The notes beneath the pieces are model-generated. The model saw only the letters and a list, made by a program, of their open reading frames with translations. It searched no databases and had not been told where the DNA came from. The translations under genes and the position numbers were made by a program. A DNA stretch of 64,000 bases from Varroa destructor. Lineage: Eukaryota > Arthropoda > Arachnida > Mesostigmata > Varroidae. Each line of letters starts with the position of its first letter. Position 1 is the stretch's first letter. Positions 53,033 to 64,000 of the stretch are shown here, piece after piece. Where the stretch lies: contig NW_019211454.1 in assembly GCF_002443255.2 (NCBI RefSeq), positions 10,438,248-10,502,247 of the forward strand, read 5' to 3'.

Positions 53033-56000
53033 GTAAGGTTCTGCTCTTTCAGTTGATGCTACTTAAATGTTGAAACAAGCGTTTATTTTAGAGAGTAATA
53101 ATGTATCATGTTTTTGGACACAATCGAAGTACCTCGCAGAATTTAACAGGTAGTCAGTTTTAGCTACGTAGTTTGCTAATTGTATAAAAAAGAAAAGCGT
53201 ACAAAATAGCGACCGATAATTATAACGTCTGCTTAATGAAAAGAGTGGTACATATTTTTAAATATATTGAAAAACTGGATTTTAAGGGAAAGAGCAGAAT
53301 TTCCCCTGCACGTCCGTGACTTCACTTTCACTTAGTCGAGGCGGTGTTTCTCACGCAGTTGTATGCTTCGCAGTGAGACCACTCTTCAATAAATTTGAAC
53401 TGCTGGACATAAAATGAGTATTTGTGCCTTAAGTATCTATTAGTAAAGGTGTTTCGTTTACTGACCAGCTATAACTCACTCAAAGATTGAGCTCGAGTTT
53501 TGAAATAAGATACTTTCGATTTAATGGATATTCTCTAAAGTTTTAAAATGTTGAATGAGGTTACCGTACAAAACGTGTCTAGTCAATTGGGATCGTTTGT
53601 ATCCGCCCATCGTAACAGAGTCTGTTCAGTTACCCACATATATATTTTGTGTACTTACTATTGTGTTTACCATACAAATTGCACTTATGTTTCGAGCTCT
53701 CTTACAGGCATATGTTATATGAGCCCGCTGTACTTTTCCTTCTTATTGGTACATTTATACAGTAGCGTTTATTAAATAATTAAAGTTGTTTTTTTTTCAA
53801 TTTATTATGCCTTAACTCCGTTCGGTTTGTTTGAATTTGTTGTTAGCTTCAATTAAGTTAATTAATTTAACGATATAATTAATTCACCACATTGAATGTT
53901 TTAAGATGTTATTCGACTTGATCTCTTTGGATTATACACCATATACTGATGAAACAAGATTAGTTATATTTTCTTTTCACGGCGTTGTTGGAGCGACAAA
54001 ACCGCTTTTGATCGATCGATCGATCAATCGACCACTCGTCATTTTCTTCTCTCAACATCCATACCGTGCGCGTTCGATTTCGTTTGTTGTCTTTGTCCTT
54101 CCTGGTTTAGTATTCTCCGTTTTCATTGTCTGATCTACCTCATCGACGTCGTAACCTCGCCATCGGCTGCTCGGTAATCAGGTAGCAGCAGCGTGGTGTT
54201 CCTATTGATGTTATGCCAAAGGTTCAAACGTCAGCAAGCCACAGTAACAGTTCGTATGTCGCCAAATTACGTTGTCTATCTATTCCCTTCCGCCCTGTTG
54301 CATTCATTGCATTGCGTTTGTGTCTTCAACACTCACAAGCTGCTGTTGCTGCTGCTGTTTTCATCATCATCATTCAGGAGATATCCAAACCCATTAGTTC
54401 GTTGGCTTTTTCGTCCAGGTCATGATTCAACGCTACGGTCAGGCTTTTCTATTACATTTTGACCTTACACCATGTTTGGATCATTGTCACATCAGTAGCC
54501 AGGCTAGTGGTAGTCGTCGTCGTACTTATAAGTCGTCGCCCTGAAAACGACTGTTACGGCCGCCACCGCCATTGGTGGATTTCATCAAAAAAATAGAATT
54601 ATACCTCAATGTCGTTCACTGCGCGTTGCTGATACCGATCATAGAGACAGAAGGACTGACACTACTAGATACGTTACCTTACGCGTGGTGCTGCTAATGG
54701 TGGTCATGTGTATTAATCATTTAAAAACGAGGTGTTTGGTGCATTTCGTAAAAGGTAGAAGCATCTATGGGAAAATTCATTTTTTAGAGTTTGTGCGCCA
54801 AATCATTAAATATCCCTATATGGTGAACCATTGACGGAAACCAGTTTCGTGCAAATGAAATATAAGAAAATTTCGCAGTCAAAACTATTGGAATCATCTT
54901 TTCTCAGTCATTTCGCAAGCATCAGACTGTTGTTTTTATGTAGTAGTTAACTATCGTATATGAATAGTTTTTTTTTAATAATGATTGCGTCTTTTTTTGA
55001 TGACGCCTCTTAGTCTATAACAGTCACATTAGAAGTTAAGGTAATTAAGTCGAAACAAAAAAGAAGTTATCGATACTTTTTGGTCCTTTCTAATGAACTA
55101 CCGTGAAGAGTTGATGAAAGTCCCCTGTAGAACTGACACACATCAAAGGTATATGGTGTGTAATGTAAACTTGGTCCATTATAGAAAGACACAGTATGTA
55201 ATATAATTTTCAAATATAGCAATCTTATGTCGGTACTGCATCTCAGATACATCAGTTAGCGTTCTAATTAGAATTAATTAGTAGGAACTCATACTAATGG
55301 CTTTCACTATTACACTGATGTGCTTTTGTTTTAATCATGAGCTATCGATATCAGATTCATTCTACGAATGTCATTGATCTTTACACAAGAGCAATACTTT
55401 TATGGAGCTGTCGCAGATTCGTAAATTCGCTGTCGCTGTTGTTTATTGTCAAGGCTTTTAGTCAGGACGATAGCAGTTGTGCGTTGACCTTCATGACAGA
55501 AGATGTTGTTCTTGTAGCACTTCTTTGACTTTGTCACGAGTCGTAGCTGTTATCGTAATTTTTAGCAACATAAACATATGGTACTCGGCAGCTGCCGATC
55601 TATCAACGGTTGTGCGGGTAAACGAGTTTTCTGCTTCAAGCAATGCAACGTAGGCTTCCCTTCACAATAATAATAACAATAATTCTACTGTTTCTATAAC
55701 TACGGCAACGTTCGTTCTTATTGTCAACGTAATCTACGACAGCAGCAAGAGTATGAAAATACCACACGATCTAAAAAAATTGGCGTGTTTTGATTTATTG
55801 TTCAATATAAGGATTAGCAGGGCAACAAATAAGCAGATTTCAATGCTATGAGGCTCAAGATTACATAGAGAAGACTAGGTATAACTCACTTATCTTGAAG
55901 GTACTAATTGAACGCACATAGTGTAGCAACAACTTTCTTTGTTGATCAAAATTGGAACATTAAACTCCAGTCGTCTGCTACTTTGGAATATCAGCCAATG

Positions 56001-56066
56001 TCAAGATTACATTTAGTGAGTCATACAAGGGCGTTGTATAACACCGTATAAATTGTGATGTATATA
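53033..56066. other. Intergenic or intronic, no gene recognised
   Basis: No supported exon. It contains a GATC run near 54010-54024 and short TGT/CTG runs near 54340. The stretch ends at the assembly gap. Confidence 0.45.
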
Positions 56067-56091
56067 NNNNNNNNNNNNNNNNNNNNNNNNN
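56067..56091. other. Assembly gap (25 N)
   Basis: Twenty-five N bases sit immediately beside a long CAG/CAA repeat, so the gap is probably an assembly collapse of the repeat and its true size is unknown. Confidence 0.99.
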
Positions 56092-56260
56092 TGTTGTTGT
56101 TGTTGTTGCTGCTGCTGTTGTTGCTTTGTTGTTGTTGTTGCTGCCGTTGTTGTTGTGGTGGTGGTGCTGCTGCTGTTGCTGTTGTTGTTGCTGCTGTTGT
56201 TGTTGTTGTTGCTGCTGTTGTTGCTGCTGTTGCTGCTGCCGCTTTTGTTGCCGTTGTTGT
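56092..56260. repeat. CAG/CAA trinucleotide repeat tract
   Basis: Near-continuous TTG/CTG units on the plus strand (CAA/CAG on the minus strand), interrupted near 56155-56165 and 56240-56250. The mixture of codons makes it an interrupted repeat. Confidence 0.9.
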
Positions 56261-56581
56261 TTTTGTTGTTCTGAATGCTGTTGATGCGGTAGCGGAGAAG
56301 GCGGTTGTTCTCGGAGCTCTAGTGTTTGATGCTGCGGTAATTGTTGGCGATATTGCTGTCCCTGATGATTGTGTTGTACGTGATGATGATGATGTCCTTC
56401 ATGGTGTGGTAAATCAAAGTGCTGGTGTTGCATTTTTTGGTTCTGTAGATCTTGATCCTGATCCTGATCCTGATCATGTGAGAACGGTTCTTCTTGCTGT
56501 AGCGAGTTAACTGATTGATTCAATTCAGAAAGTACATCTAATGCTTGACCAGATCCTTCGTAAACGTGGCCAAAAAGAGAC
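56092..56581 (-). CDS. Polyglutamine-rich exon of an unidentified protein
   Basis: An acceptor (ttctttgtag) at 56582-56583 opens a frame that stays open for 163 codons to the gap. It begins SLFGHVYEGSGQALDVLSEL, contains four DQ repeats, His-rich stretches and a Pro/Ser segment, then a run of about 26 Gln followed by His, Asn, Ala and Thr runs. The non-repetitive beginning favours this frame over the Ala/Val-rich or Cys/Leu-rich frames of the other strand. Such regions are typical of transcription factors and co-regulators, but I cannot name the family. The 3' end of the exon is lost in the gap, and no partner exons were found. Confidence 0.5.
56454..56475. repeat. GATCCT hexanucleotide repeat
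   Basis: Three and a half GATCCT units, encoding the alternating Asp-Gln stretch of the polyglutamine-rich exon on the minus strand. Confidence 0.9.
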
Positions 56582-57989
56582 CTACAAAGAACCAACATCA
56601 ACCTTTGAAACTGAAGCCACAAGAATACATTACCTCAGGCGGTAAAACCGAAAATCTGCAACTATAATTTTATTCCTATAAGGTGGATATAAGTCAGTGT
56701 GGGATTTGAAGATTTCTTCATACAGATACATTTATACGAACTAACGACGAGCAGTTGTCTTATTTAGAAACAGCTTTTATGCGGGAAACTATAGTCAACA
56801 AATGTGTTATAGTTTACCGAAAGGACCCTGTTAGCTTTAATTATGGTTTAATTTATACATTTCACCTGTCACAGCCATGCAACTGTCTAGACAAAAATTT
56901 TGATGAAATTTTGATATGATTTTATTGGACTTTATTTAGGGTTTACTGAATTTCACAATATTTGGTGTACTAAATGGCACAGTCTCCTTTGTCTTAATAA
57001 TTAAATTTTAATGGGTGCTACAAATGTATGTTGCAAATCTTGCTACATTGAAACGGATCACTCAAGAACAGGTGGTTATCGCTGGTCTGAACTTAACATA
57101 ATCCTGTTTAAGCTAAGCTTTGGAACTAAAAGCTACCGACAAGTTAGCTGAATAGATACCAAAGGCGCTTTACATTCTAATGGTAATCTGGAGCCATGAT
57201 TATGAAACGTACCAGATACCAGAGAGACAGATATAACTGTCGTCAGGCTTTTTCAAACAATGTATAGATAGTATTATCGATTTTATATATATGAGTCTTT
57301 TTGGGCAAAATCCAATGCAGCAAAACCACATGTAAAAACTATTTTAACTCATTTTATCAAATAAATTCTTTCACTGGTTAAGCGCAGCAGAATGTTATTA
57401 CTACGAATGTTAGGGCATTTCATGTTCACAAACAATTTGTTTTTCAACTGTTTTTCCTGCGTTTTAATTTATCCGTCGCTCCGTCATTCGGCAAGAGCCA
57501 CAATCAGTAAATGAATATTACTATTTTTCTGAAATTATGAAAATATTGTTGTCAATGTGACGTATTCATTTAATATGTATTAACGCCTGGAAAGCTCCTT
57601 CACTTATTTAAAAGATATATTCTCTTTCCCTACAGAATACAGATCAAAATTCACCGTTATGTCAAAAATATGGCGAACGCAATCTCAATCTTCTGGTGCA
57701 ATGGTAGATGTTTCCCGTACAACCGAGTTTCCTGGCAATCCGTAACTACATACGTATCCAATGGAAATGCTCGGAAGAAATGTGTTTTGTGCCTTCGAAA
57801 TAAAGTATCTATAGACAGTTGCTGACCCCTCTATTTCACTCAAATCTGCCTACGTATTGCAGGAGCATTGGCGTAAACGAACAAATCTGCCACCATTAAG
57901 ACCACTTTTACTAAAAATGACAAAGGACTGAGTTCTTAGATCATTATTTCGCCTCAAGTTGATCATTTACTATACCTATTTATTGAAGG

Positions 57990-58215
57990 CCTGTGAGTAG
58001 GGTTCGAACCCCGGTCGGCATGCTCGAGTTTTTCACGCTGATCGGAAGAAGGAAGCATAAGGAATTGGCTCAAATACATCAGATGAGCTGCCTCTGCCGC
58101 GTCTCCGAACATGCAACTCCCACAGAATCCTCCGTCTTGCATGGGTATATCATGATGATCCATGGGAACAACGCCCAGCAAGAAGCGATGTCCTGATCTT
58201 CACAGGTCAGGCACA
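57990..58215 (+). mobile_element. Possible 5'-truncated tRNA-derived SINE
   Basis: GGGTTCGAACCCCGGTCGGC near 58000 matches the RNA polymerase III B box with its T-arm context. It is followed by about 200 nt that are GC-richer than the flanks. No A box is found at the expected distance upstream, and no terminal poly(A) or target duplication is clear, so a chance B box is possible. Confidence 0.25.
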
Positions 58216-58750
58216 GATACCCAGGGCCTCACAATGTCAAGTTTCAGAATGTTAATTAGTATCCTAAAACTAAGAATCTGACGCTGATGAAGGCCCGCAG
58301 CACTTGAACTTGATTTACGTTCAAACACGACTTCTGTGGTTACGGTCTGAACGGGTACAACCGGCCACGTTCTTATTGGAGAGTTAACGCTAAAAGTAAC
58401 TCAAGCTTCGTTCCCTAAATCAATAGCACTGACATAATCGCAGAATGACGCCAAAAAAAAATACTTCAAATAGGTGCGTCTCTTTTGCGTAAAAAGGGGC
58501 GGCATGATTTAAACAAAACTACCAATGCCTCAATTTCCTATTTTACCTGAAGTTTTTTTTTATGACGAACTGTGTCCTTTAACAATAAGGAATGATGTAA
58601 GTAAGCGAACTCCTATGAATAAATTTTTAAAATATGCATTTCTCCTGGACAAAAATTAAATGATTTAGAATGAAAGTGAATCTGATTTTAGATGTCTTAG
58701 CAGGTCCTCAAGTCCTGCTAGGATCCCTATCGATTTATTATTTTCCATCT

Positions 58751-58783
58751 GAAAGCTCTTGACTTAAAAAGTCAAGAGCTTTC
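58751..58783. repeat. Perfect 15-bp inverted repeat (hairpin)
   Basis: GAAAGCTCTTGACTT, a 3-nt AAA spacer, then its exact complement. No T run follows and no gene is adjacent. It may be a foldback element remnant. Confidence 0.9.
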
Positions 58784-60273
58784 TGTTATAAGCGTAGAAA
58801 CGGCGCTTAATGGCCTTCTTAGTACTGGCTGCAGACAGCTGTAAAACCAGAAACCATAGATACTGAGTATACCATGCAATACGCGTTACAAACACTGCTA
58901 CGAAGCTAAAAGAATTCCTTTCAGAATCATATAGTGCGTGAATGATTTCAGTATGTAAATCATTAGCACCAATCCTCATTCACTGGCCTGTTGAATTTAC
59001 CTGTTGACCGAACCAATATACATTGGCTGGACAGATTGAAATTGGTTGGACAAAATTTGATTGGCTTACATATTTTTTTAAAATAAATCAAATAATGATA
59101 GCTCCTTCTATGAGCGAGGCCACAAAACGCGTCTTGCGCTAATTAATACTAATGGTAAGAATCAAATTTTTTTATCAAATCAATGTGCAAATTAAAAAAA
59201 TTAATAGGCTAATGTGCACGTATATGGAAATTCCTGTTTTTATCTTTACATTTCCTTTTTTGAATATTGATATGATATAGAATAGCGCCCGTTGACTCCT
59301 GGCTTTACTAATCATTGCGATAGATGTTTTGTTGAAAAGACTGATGGATGGTTTTTCAATGGGTGCTTACTCAAGAAACCTCCCCTTCCAGCATCAAACA
59401 ACTGAGCTGAAAAGAATTAAGTTTTCTGAAAATTCTAACCAATGTAAACATTGAAGTTTTGTGTCATTTCGGGCGGTGTAATTAGGTTTGCAGTTACCTT
59501 AGACCAACCTTAGTTAGATCTACATTTTTGCGATCTTGTAACATAACCGAAGTATAATAAGCGTGTTGTCATAGAATATGAACTCTTCATAGTTGTCGGT
59601 TGTATCCGTTCGCCTACCCACTAATTTGTGGCATAAGTTAATAATTGAACACTGGCAGCTACGCGAAAAACCAAACACGATATTCTTAACAGCACAGATA
59701 ACTGTGTACCTTCGACCCAATTAGTTCTATATGATATTTGGATACCTGCGTAAAATATTATGATAACACCTAACACATAGTTCTTGCTCTCGTTTTGTAT
59801 CGCTTCATAAAGAGCATAAGTTGTTCATTTTGTCTAGGATATGCATAGTTGTTCCTGTGTAATATATATTAGTCCCCTACAAGCTTCCGCGGTGGCCCTT
59901 CCACTACACCCTCCTCTCCCACCTAAGAGTAAAAAATAGGGCGTCTGCTAAATGTTCCATTCGATTTTAACAATCTGTGTACCAGATTGTAAAATGGTTC
60001 AATTTAATAGTATGGTTTTATTCGTTTTTGAATAGTTGCTAATGTTCATAATTGAAATTCTTATAATTTATCTTACTTTCGAGTAAGTTTACTGTCGGAA
60101 ACAAGAAGCCAACTAATGCACGATTTCGATACAAAATTTTTTCAACAGGAACTTCTTCCATTCGCACATGTATGATGGTCCATTTGAACAAAGCTGAAAA
60201 GGATTATTGAGAAACATTTTGGTGTAAAGTTATATAAACTATTTCTATACATTTCGAACAGCGTCTTGTTAAG

Positions 60274-63200
60274 ATGAGTAATTTCATTTCATACGTGAGG
60301 CCAATCGCTCGTCAACAGTCCACGACAGAGTTGCGGAGAAGTTATGTGCACATAGGATTCTACATCAGTGATACTAGTGAGATACGCAGTTGTAGCTCTG
60401 GCCAAAAGCGTAACTTATCATGGTACTCCTGTTACGAAAATATCTGCCATAGTGACATTGTAAAATTCGCCGAAAACAGCCTAATCAACGTTCATGACTC
60501 TATAGGTCTGTCTCACATTTTAAATCATTTAGATTTGATAGGTTCATTTCACAAATAAATATAAGAAATAGCATCTACTGAAATAACACAAAATACAACA
60601 TCTGAGTTAAAGTGCAAGAATGCTTTTAATGAAAGAGCGAATAACGGATCGATTTGATTATTTAAATATGATCACTTAGAGCAGTACTGCTTTTTTGGTC
60701 ATTAATATATTCTCTCCCATACCATATCGTTATATTGCTGACCAGTCAAAAGCCTTGAAGTAAAAATTTGTTAGTTTTTAAACATATTTTTATGTTTTAA
60801 TGACAAAGCATGGTTTGCTATAAACTCATTATTATTCTAAGCACCATTTTTTTGCTTTCTTATACGTATTTTAAACAGGATTACCATGGTGGGCCTGTAT
60901 CGCGGTGTCAACGCTAGGGCTTCGAATAACAACATCTTTGCCTTTGGCTGTTTATTCACAATATATTTCCGCAAAGCTAGCGAATCTCGGTAAACACATT
61001 CTTCAAAATAATTTTTTAGCGTGCATAATTTGTTTTTTTACGCGAATTTCAGGAGGACGCAATGAATCTTTCAAGTTCAACGAAAGAGTCAAATGCGCTA
61101 CTCGAAGCCAGACTATTTTTTCTAGTCGAATTTGTACTATCATAGTTACTTTATTTAATAGTTAGACAGCAGCATATTTCACCGATGCTATACGTACATA
61201 ATTTTCTGCTGGCGATGCTAACTCGATCTTGCTTCATGTCTGCCAGAACCTGAAGCACTTGAGTTGAAAGAAAAGTTACTATATCAAGTAAAACTTGCTG
61301 AACGGAAGTATGGCCTTTCCAACGCAGTAGCAAAGGCAACGTTCAATCACACTGTGAGTATTTCTAGATGGGTTGTACATTATTCTTGACCATTTGCTAT
61401 GATCTATCAATACGGTTACACACATTTTACGACGGCATTTTCCACGGAGGATTACACTGCCAAAAGCAACCACAGAACAAATTAATCTACTGAGTGCTAA
61501 ATACGGTAGTTGCTTTCGTTCAGAGAACGATAGTAGCGGTTATGTGTAGTGATACCACTGACGATTGAAAAGCTATTTGGTTCTTATTTTTTTTATTACA
61601 CTGTAAATCCCTCACTTACTTTTTATGTTGCAGCTAAAAGTACGTATTTTGGAACTGTACCAACGCGAAAACTGCCATCCAGCGAAATCTACAATTACTG
61701 TATTAACTCAAATACCCCTCTGGATTACGTTTTCTTTGGCACTAAGGAACACCTCCATCAAGTCACTTCAAGGAGGTCAGTCAGAAAAAGTATAATTTAG
61801 TTTACACATTGCTTTGTTGGATGCTAATTTACTGTTTAATCGTTCGACCGTTTGAGTGCCGATTTGCCGACATAACGGTTAGAAGTAAATTTATTACAGT
61901 AAAGCTCATCTACAGTTTTAAACACAAAGAAATTACAAATTTCAGCTCAAGACATGCTAGAAACGCACAGAGGAAGCACAGCTGTTTGAAATTCTGCTTG
62001 AAAATCTATATATATGTGTGGATATACTATATAATTAGAGAATATTATGGTCGTTACCATTAATTTAGGTAAGCCCTATTTAATTTAATATTAAATATTT
62101 GCATTAAGTGCACTTCCTCTGTTTGCTTCTTTTGTTTTTATTCTATCTTTCACCTTGATCTCTTTTTATGGCAGTGCACGCTTTGGAATCATTTCAACAC
62201 GAAGGCCTTCTTCAGATATCTAATTTAGCGCTTCCGGATCCGACGTTCATTGTACCTATTTGTACGGTTTTTATCAATCTCTTTAACATCCAGGTGAGAG
62301 AAGAGCTTACTTTATAGTTATTTTTAGTTAATAACAAAGATAAAACGGTATAGCAAAGTTTATGATAACGTCAAAAATAGCCCTCAATCTTTTAAAGTGT
62401 TCAGTAGTTTGGTTTTATTTTGTCATTTTTATTTTATTTACTATTTACTATTTTTATTTTAGAAACTCAAATGTGTTGAAATCTTATAATATGTATCAAC
62501 ACTCTCATACTGATCGAAAGTATTGATACTTTTCCTATGTTTCTGTGATCAAACCGAGTTACAAAAAAATTAAACGAGCGGTGTAATTTAATTGCTCAGA
62601 TTGTCGCAGAATGTAAAGCTTACTCAAGTGGGCCTCGATTACGCGTGTATATTTTTCTTACGTAAAATACTCGGAGATAAGAACTTGATCAGAGATGCTA
62701 CCACTAAATGTAAAATAACATCTGATTTATGTAAGACAATTACGCATAACTTTCGTGCCTTGTGATTGATTTAGTTATACAGCTTACGAAGCAACGCACC
62801 TGTTTTTGGCTGGAACCGAATTATCAGTAATGCATTTCGTCTAAGTGCAATCGTGTTTCTTCCGATTGCAGTTGTAACTCCATCTGTAAGTATTTACGAA
62901 CGTCTAAATAGGTACGAACCAGTCATATGGTTCACGTATTTATTTAAATGCTCATGATTTGTTTAATATAGTATGATATTTAAAAATTACCGTTCAGATA
63001 TCTTTCATTAAACCCCATTATCCGAGGATAATACAAATAAGTCAAGATCTTCTTCACGTTTTACACACTATTTCTTACCTTCAATGAAAAACAGTGCCTG
63101 CGCTTTTGCTCAATTTGACCCTAAGGTTTTACGCCCTGATGAAAGGACTTTTGTCTCGCTCTTACGCTAACAAGCACAACATTCGTAAGTGGTTAGAATA

Positions 63201-63533
63201 AATACAGAACGAGCTTAACTAATTAAAATCTGACTTTTTTTTTTTACATTTTAATTATATGTGTCTATTAATTCAAACATTTTTATAAATTACTTTGTTC
63301 TTACTCTTGGTTAATTTTTCTCAATTTGTTATGCTTTCCATATTTAGGGCATCACATTGTATTGGCTATGCAGCGCGTTAACAGCAACAGCTCAAAACCT
63401 CCTCCTAATGTCGCCTCGATTTCGACGATTGTGCAAAGTCCCGCAAACTAAGAAGGAATCTAAACAGCCATATGTTACAATCATCGAAAATTTACGCCGG
63501 CAATTACCTTTTATAAAACCAATGAAAAAATAA
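60274..63533 (+). CDS. COX18: Cytochrome c oxidase assembly protein COX18 (mitochondrial insertase)
   Basis: An Oxa1/YidC-family insertase of the mitochondrial inner membrane that exports the COX2 C-terminal tail during complex IV assembly. Exons are 60274-60505, 60879-60989, 61247-61353, 61634-61775, 62175-62293, 62775-62885 and 63348-63533; all junctions are GT-AG, in phases 1, 1, 0, 1, 0 and 0. They give 335 residues against 333 in human COX18. Residues 1-24 are basic and lack acidic residues until Glu19, fitting a targeting peptide. SLINVHDSIGLPWWA (about 69-83) opens the insertase domain, with LPLAVYSQYI in the first membrane segment. ELYQRENCHPAKST (157-170) and PLWITFSLALRN form the signature second segment, LALPDPTFIVPI a later one, and GITLYWLCSALTATAQNLLL (275-294) the last, followed by a basic matrix tail. 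Introns are compact, 257-481 bp. Confidence 0.95.
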
Positions 63534-64000
63534 TAGGTGTTACAGCTTATAGATATATATTCTTACTATTAGAATCCATACAATTGTAAGAAAAGCTTTA
63601 GTTATCTACTAAGCTAAGATAAATGTATAATAGAATATGTTTAGTGAAACTAGAGAGTACGAAACGGTAATGTGATATATAAGTAAGATATTACTGATCG
63701 TTTGAAGGTCAGATATTATATCTACCAATAAAATTATATGTACTTCCTTATAGTTTCTATCTGTGTCTTAGGTATAAAAATATTATGCATGTCCTTTCGA
63801 AGTTGATGCAGTACGAACTAGCTTCAAAACACGTATTTCTAATAATTAGAAAGATGAGCTGCTGGCCACATTTGATTACACGTTACGACTCAAGCTTTAG
63901 TCAGGGGTTAACATGATACCACACTAAAGCAGCAACTCCAGCTACAGCGTCAGTGAATACAGAAGACATGAGAACAAATCTGTATTACATCATCCATTGC
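63534..64000. other. COX18 3' flank
   Basis: A 3'-UTR region with a poly(A) signal at 63727, then non-coding AT-rich sequence to the window end. Confidence 0.6.
63727..63732 (+). terminator. Candidate poly(A) signal of COX18
   Basis: AATAAA 194 nt after the COX18 stop codon. Confidence 0.5.

Larger units (their letters stand above)
56582..60273. other. Intergenic, upstream of COX18
   Basis: AT-rich with no confident exon. It holds the SINE-like B box at about 58.0 kb and the 33-nt hairpin at 58751-58783. The putative acceptor at 57626 is discussed under the exon at 53001. Confidence 0.45.

Overview
The window is eukaryotic nuclear DNA. It is AT-rich, intron-bearing and gene-poor, with one 25-N assembly gap at 56067-56091. 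Split genes with GT-AG introns of about 150 bp to 5 kb, decayed mariner elements, microsatellites and the protein families present point to an arthropod. The possible group-7-allergen-like module at 26-29 kb makes a mite or other chelicerate my best guess, but the window does not prove it.

Four genes can be reconstructed from splice sites with reading phase conserved across every junction. (1) A calcyphosin-like EF-hand protein lies on the minus strand (8314-17306, 4 coding exons, about 227 aa). (2) A secreted, very acidic, disordered protein with a cysteine-bearing C-terminal module lies on the plus strand (26374-29302, 3 exons, about 857 aa). (3) Mitochondrial arginyl-tRNA synthetase (RARS2) lies on the minus strand (40327-44870, 6 exons, about 587 aa). 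(4) COX18, the mitochondrial inner-membrane insertase for COX2, lies on the plus strand (60274-63533, 7 exons, 335 aa). RARS2 and COX18 are both nuclear genes for mitochondrial gene expression and respiratory-chain assembly. They are 16 kb apart and nothing suggests co-regulation.

Two dead mariner transposons are recognisable. One is on the plus strand at about 11.18-12.23 kb, inside the large calcyphosin intron. The other is on the minus strand at 22.46-23.64 kb and still has imperfect terminal inverted repeats. Weaker coding candidates are two short first-exon-like segments on the plus strand (33903-34088 and 53001-53032), a polyglutamine-rich exon on the minus strand next to the assembly gap (56092-56581), and an ambiguous open segment at 34.7-35.0 kb.

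The remainder is intergenic or intronic, with (TA)n, (TG)n, (CA)n, (CGGA)n and (GCC)n tracts, a perfect 15-bp hairpin at 58.75 kb and a SINE-like B box at 58.0 kb. Four GC-richer islands (about 20.1-21.1, 32.6-33.4, 45.1-46.1 and 50.6-52.1 kb) look like promoter or 5'-UTR territory. No rRNA, convincing tRNA, CRISPR array or bacterial-type operon is present. All family assignments come from reading the translations against remembered family features; no database search was run.
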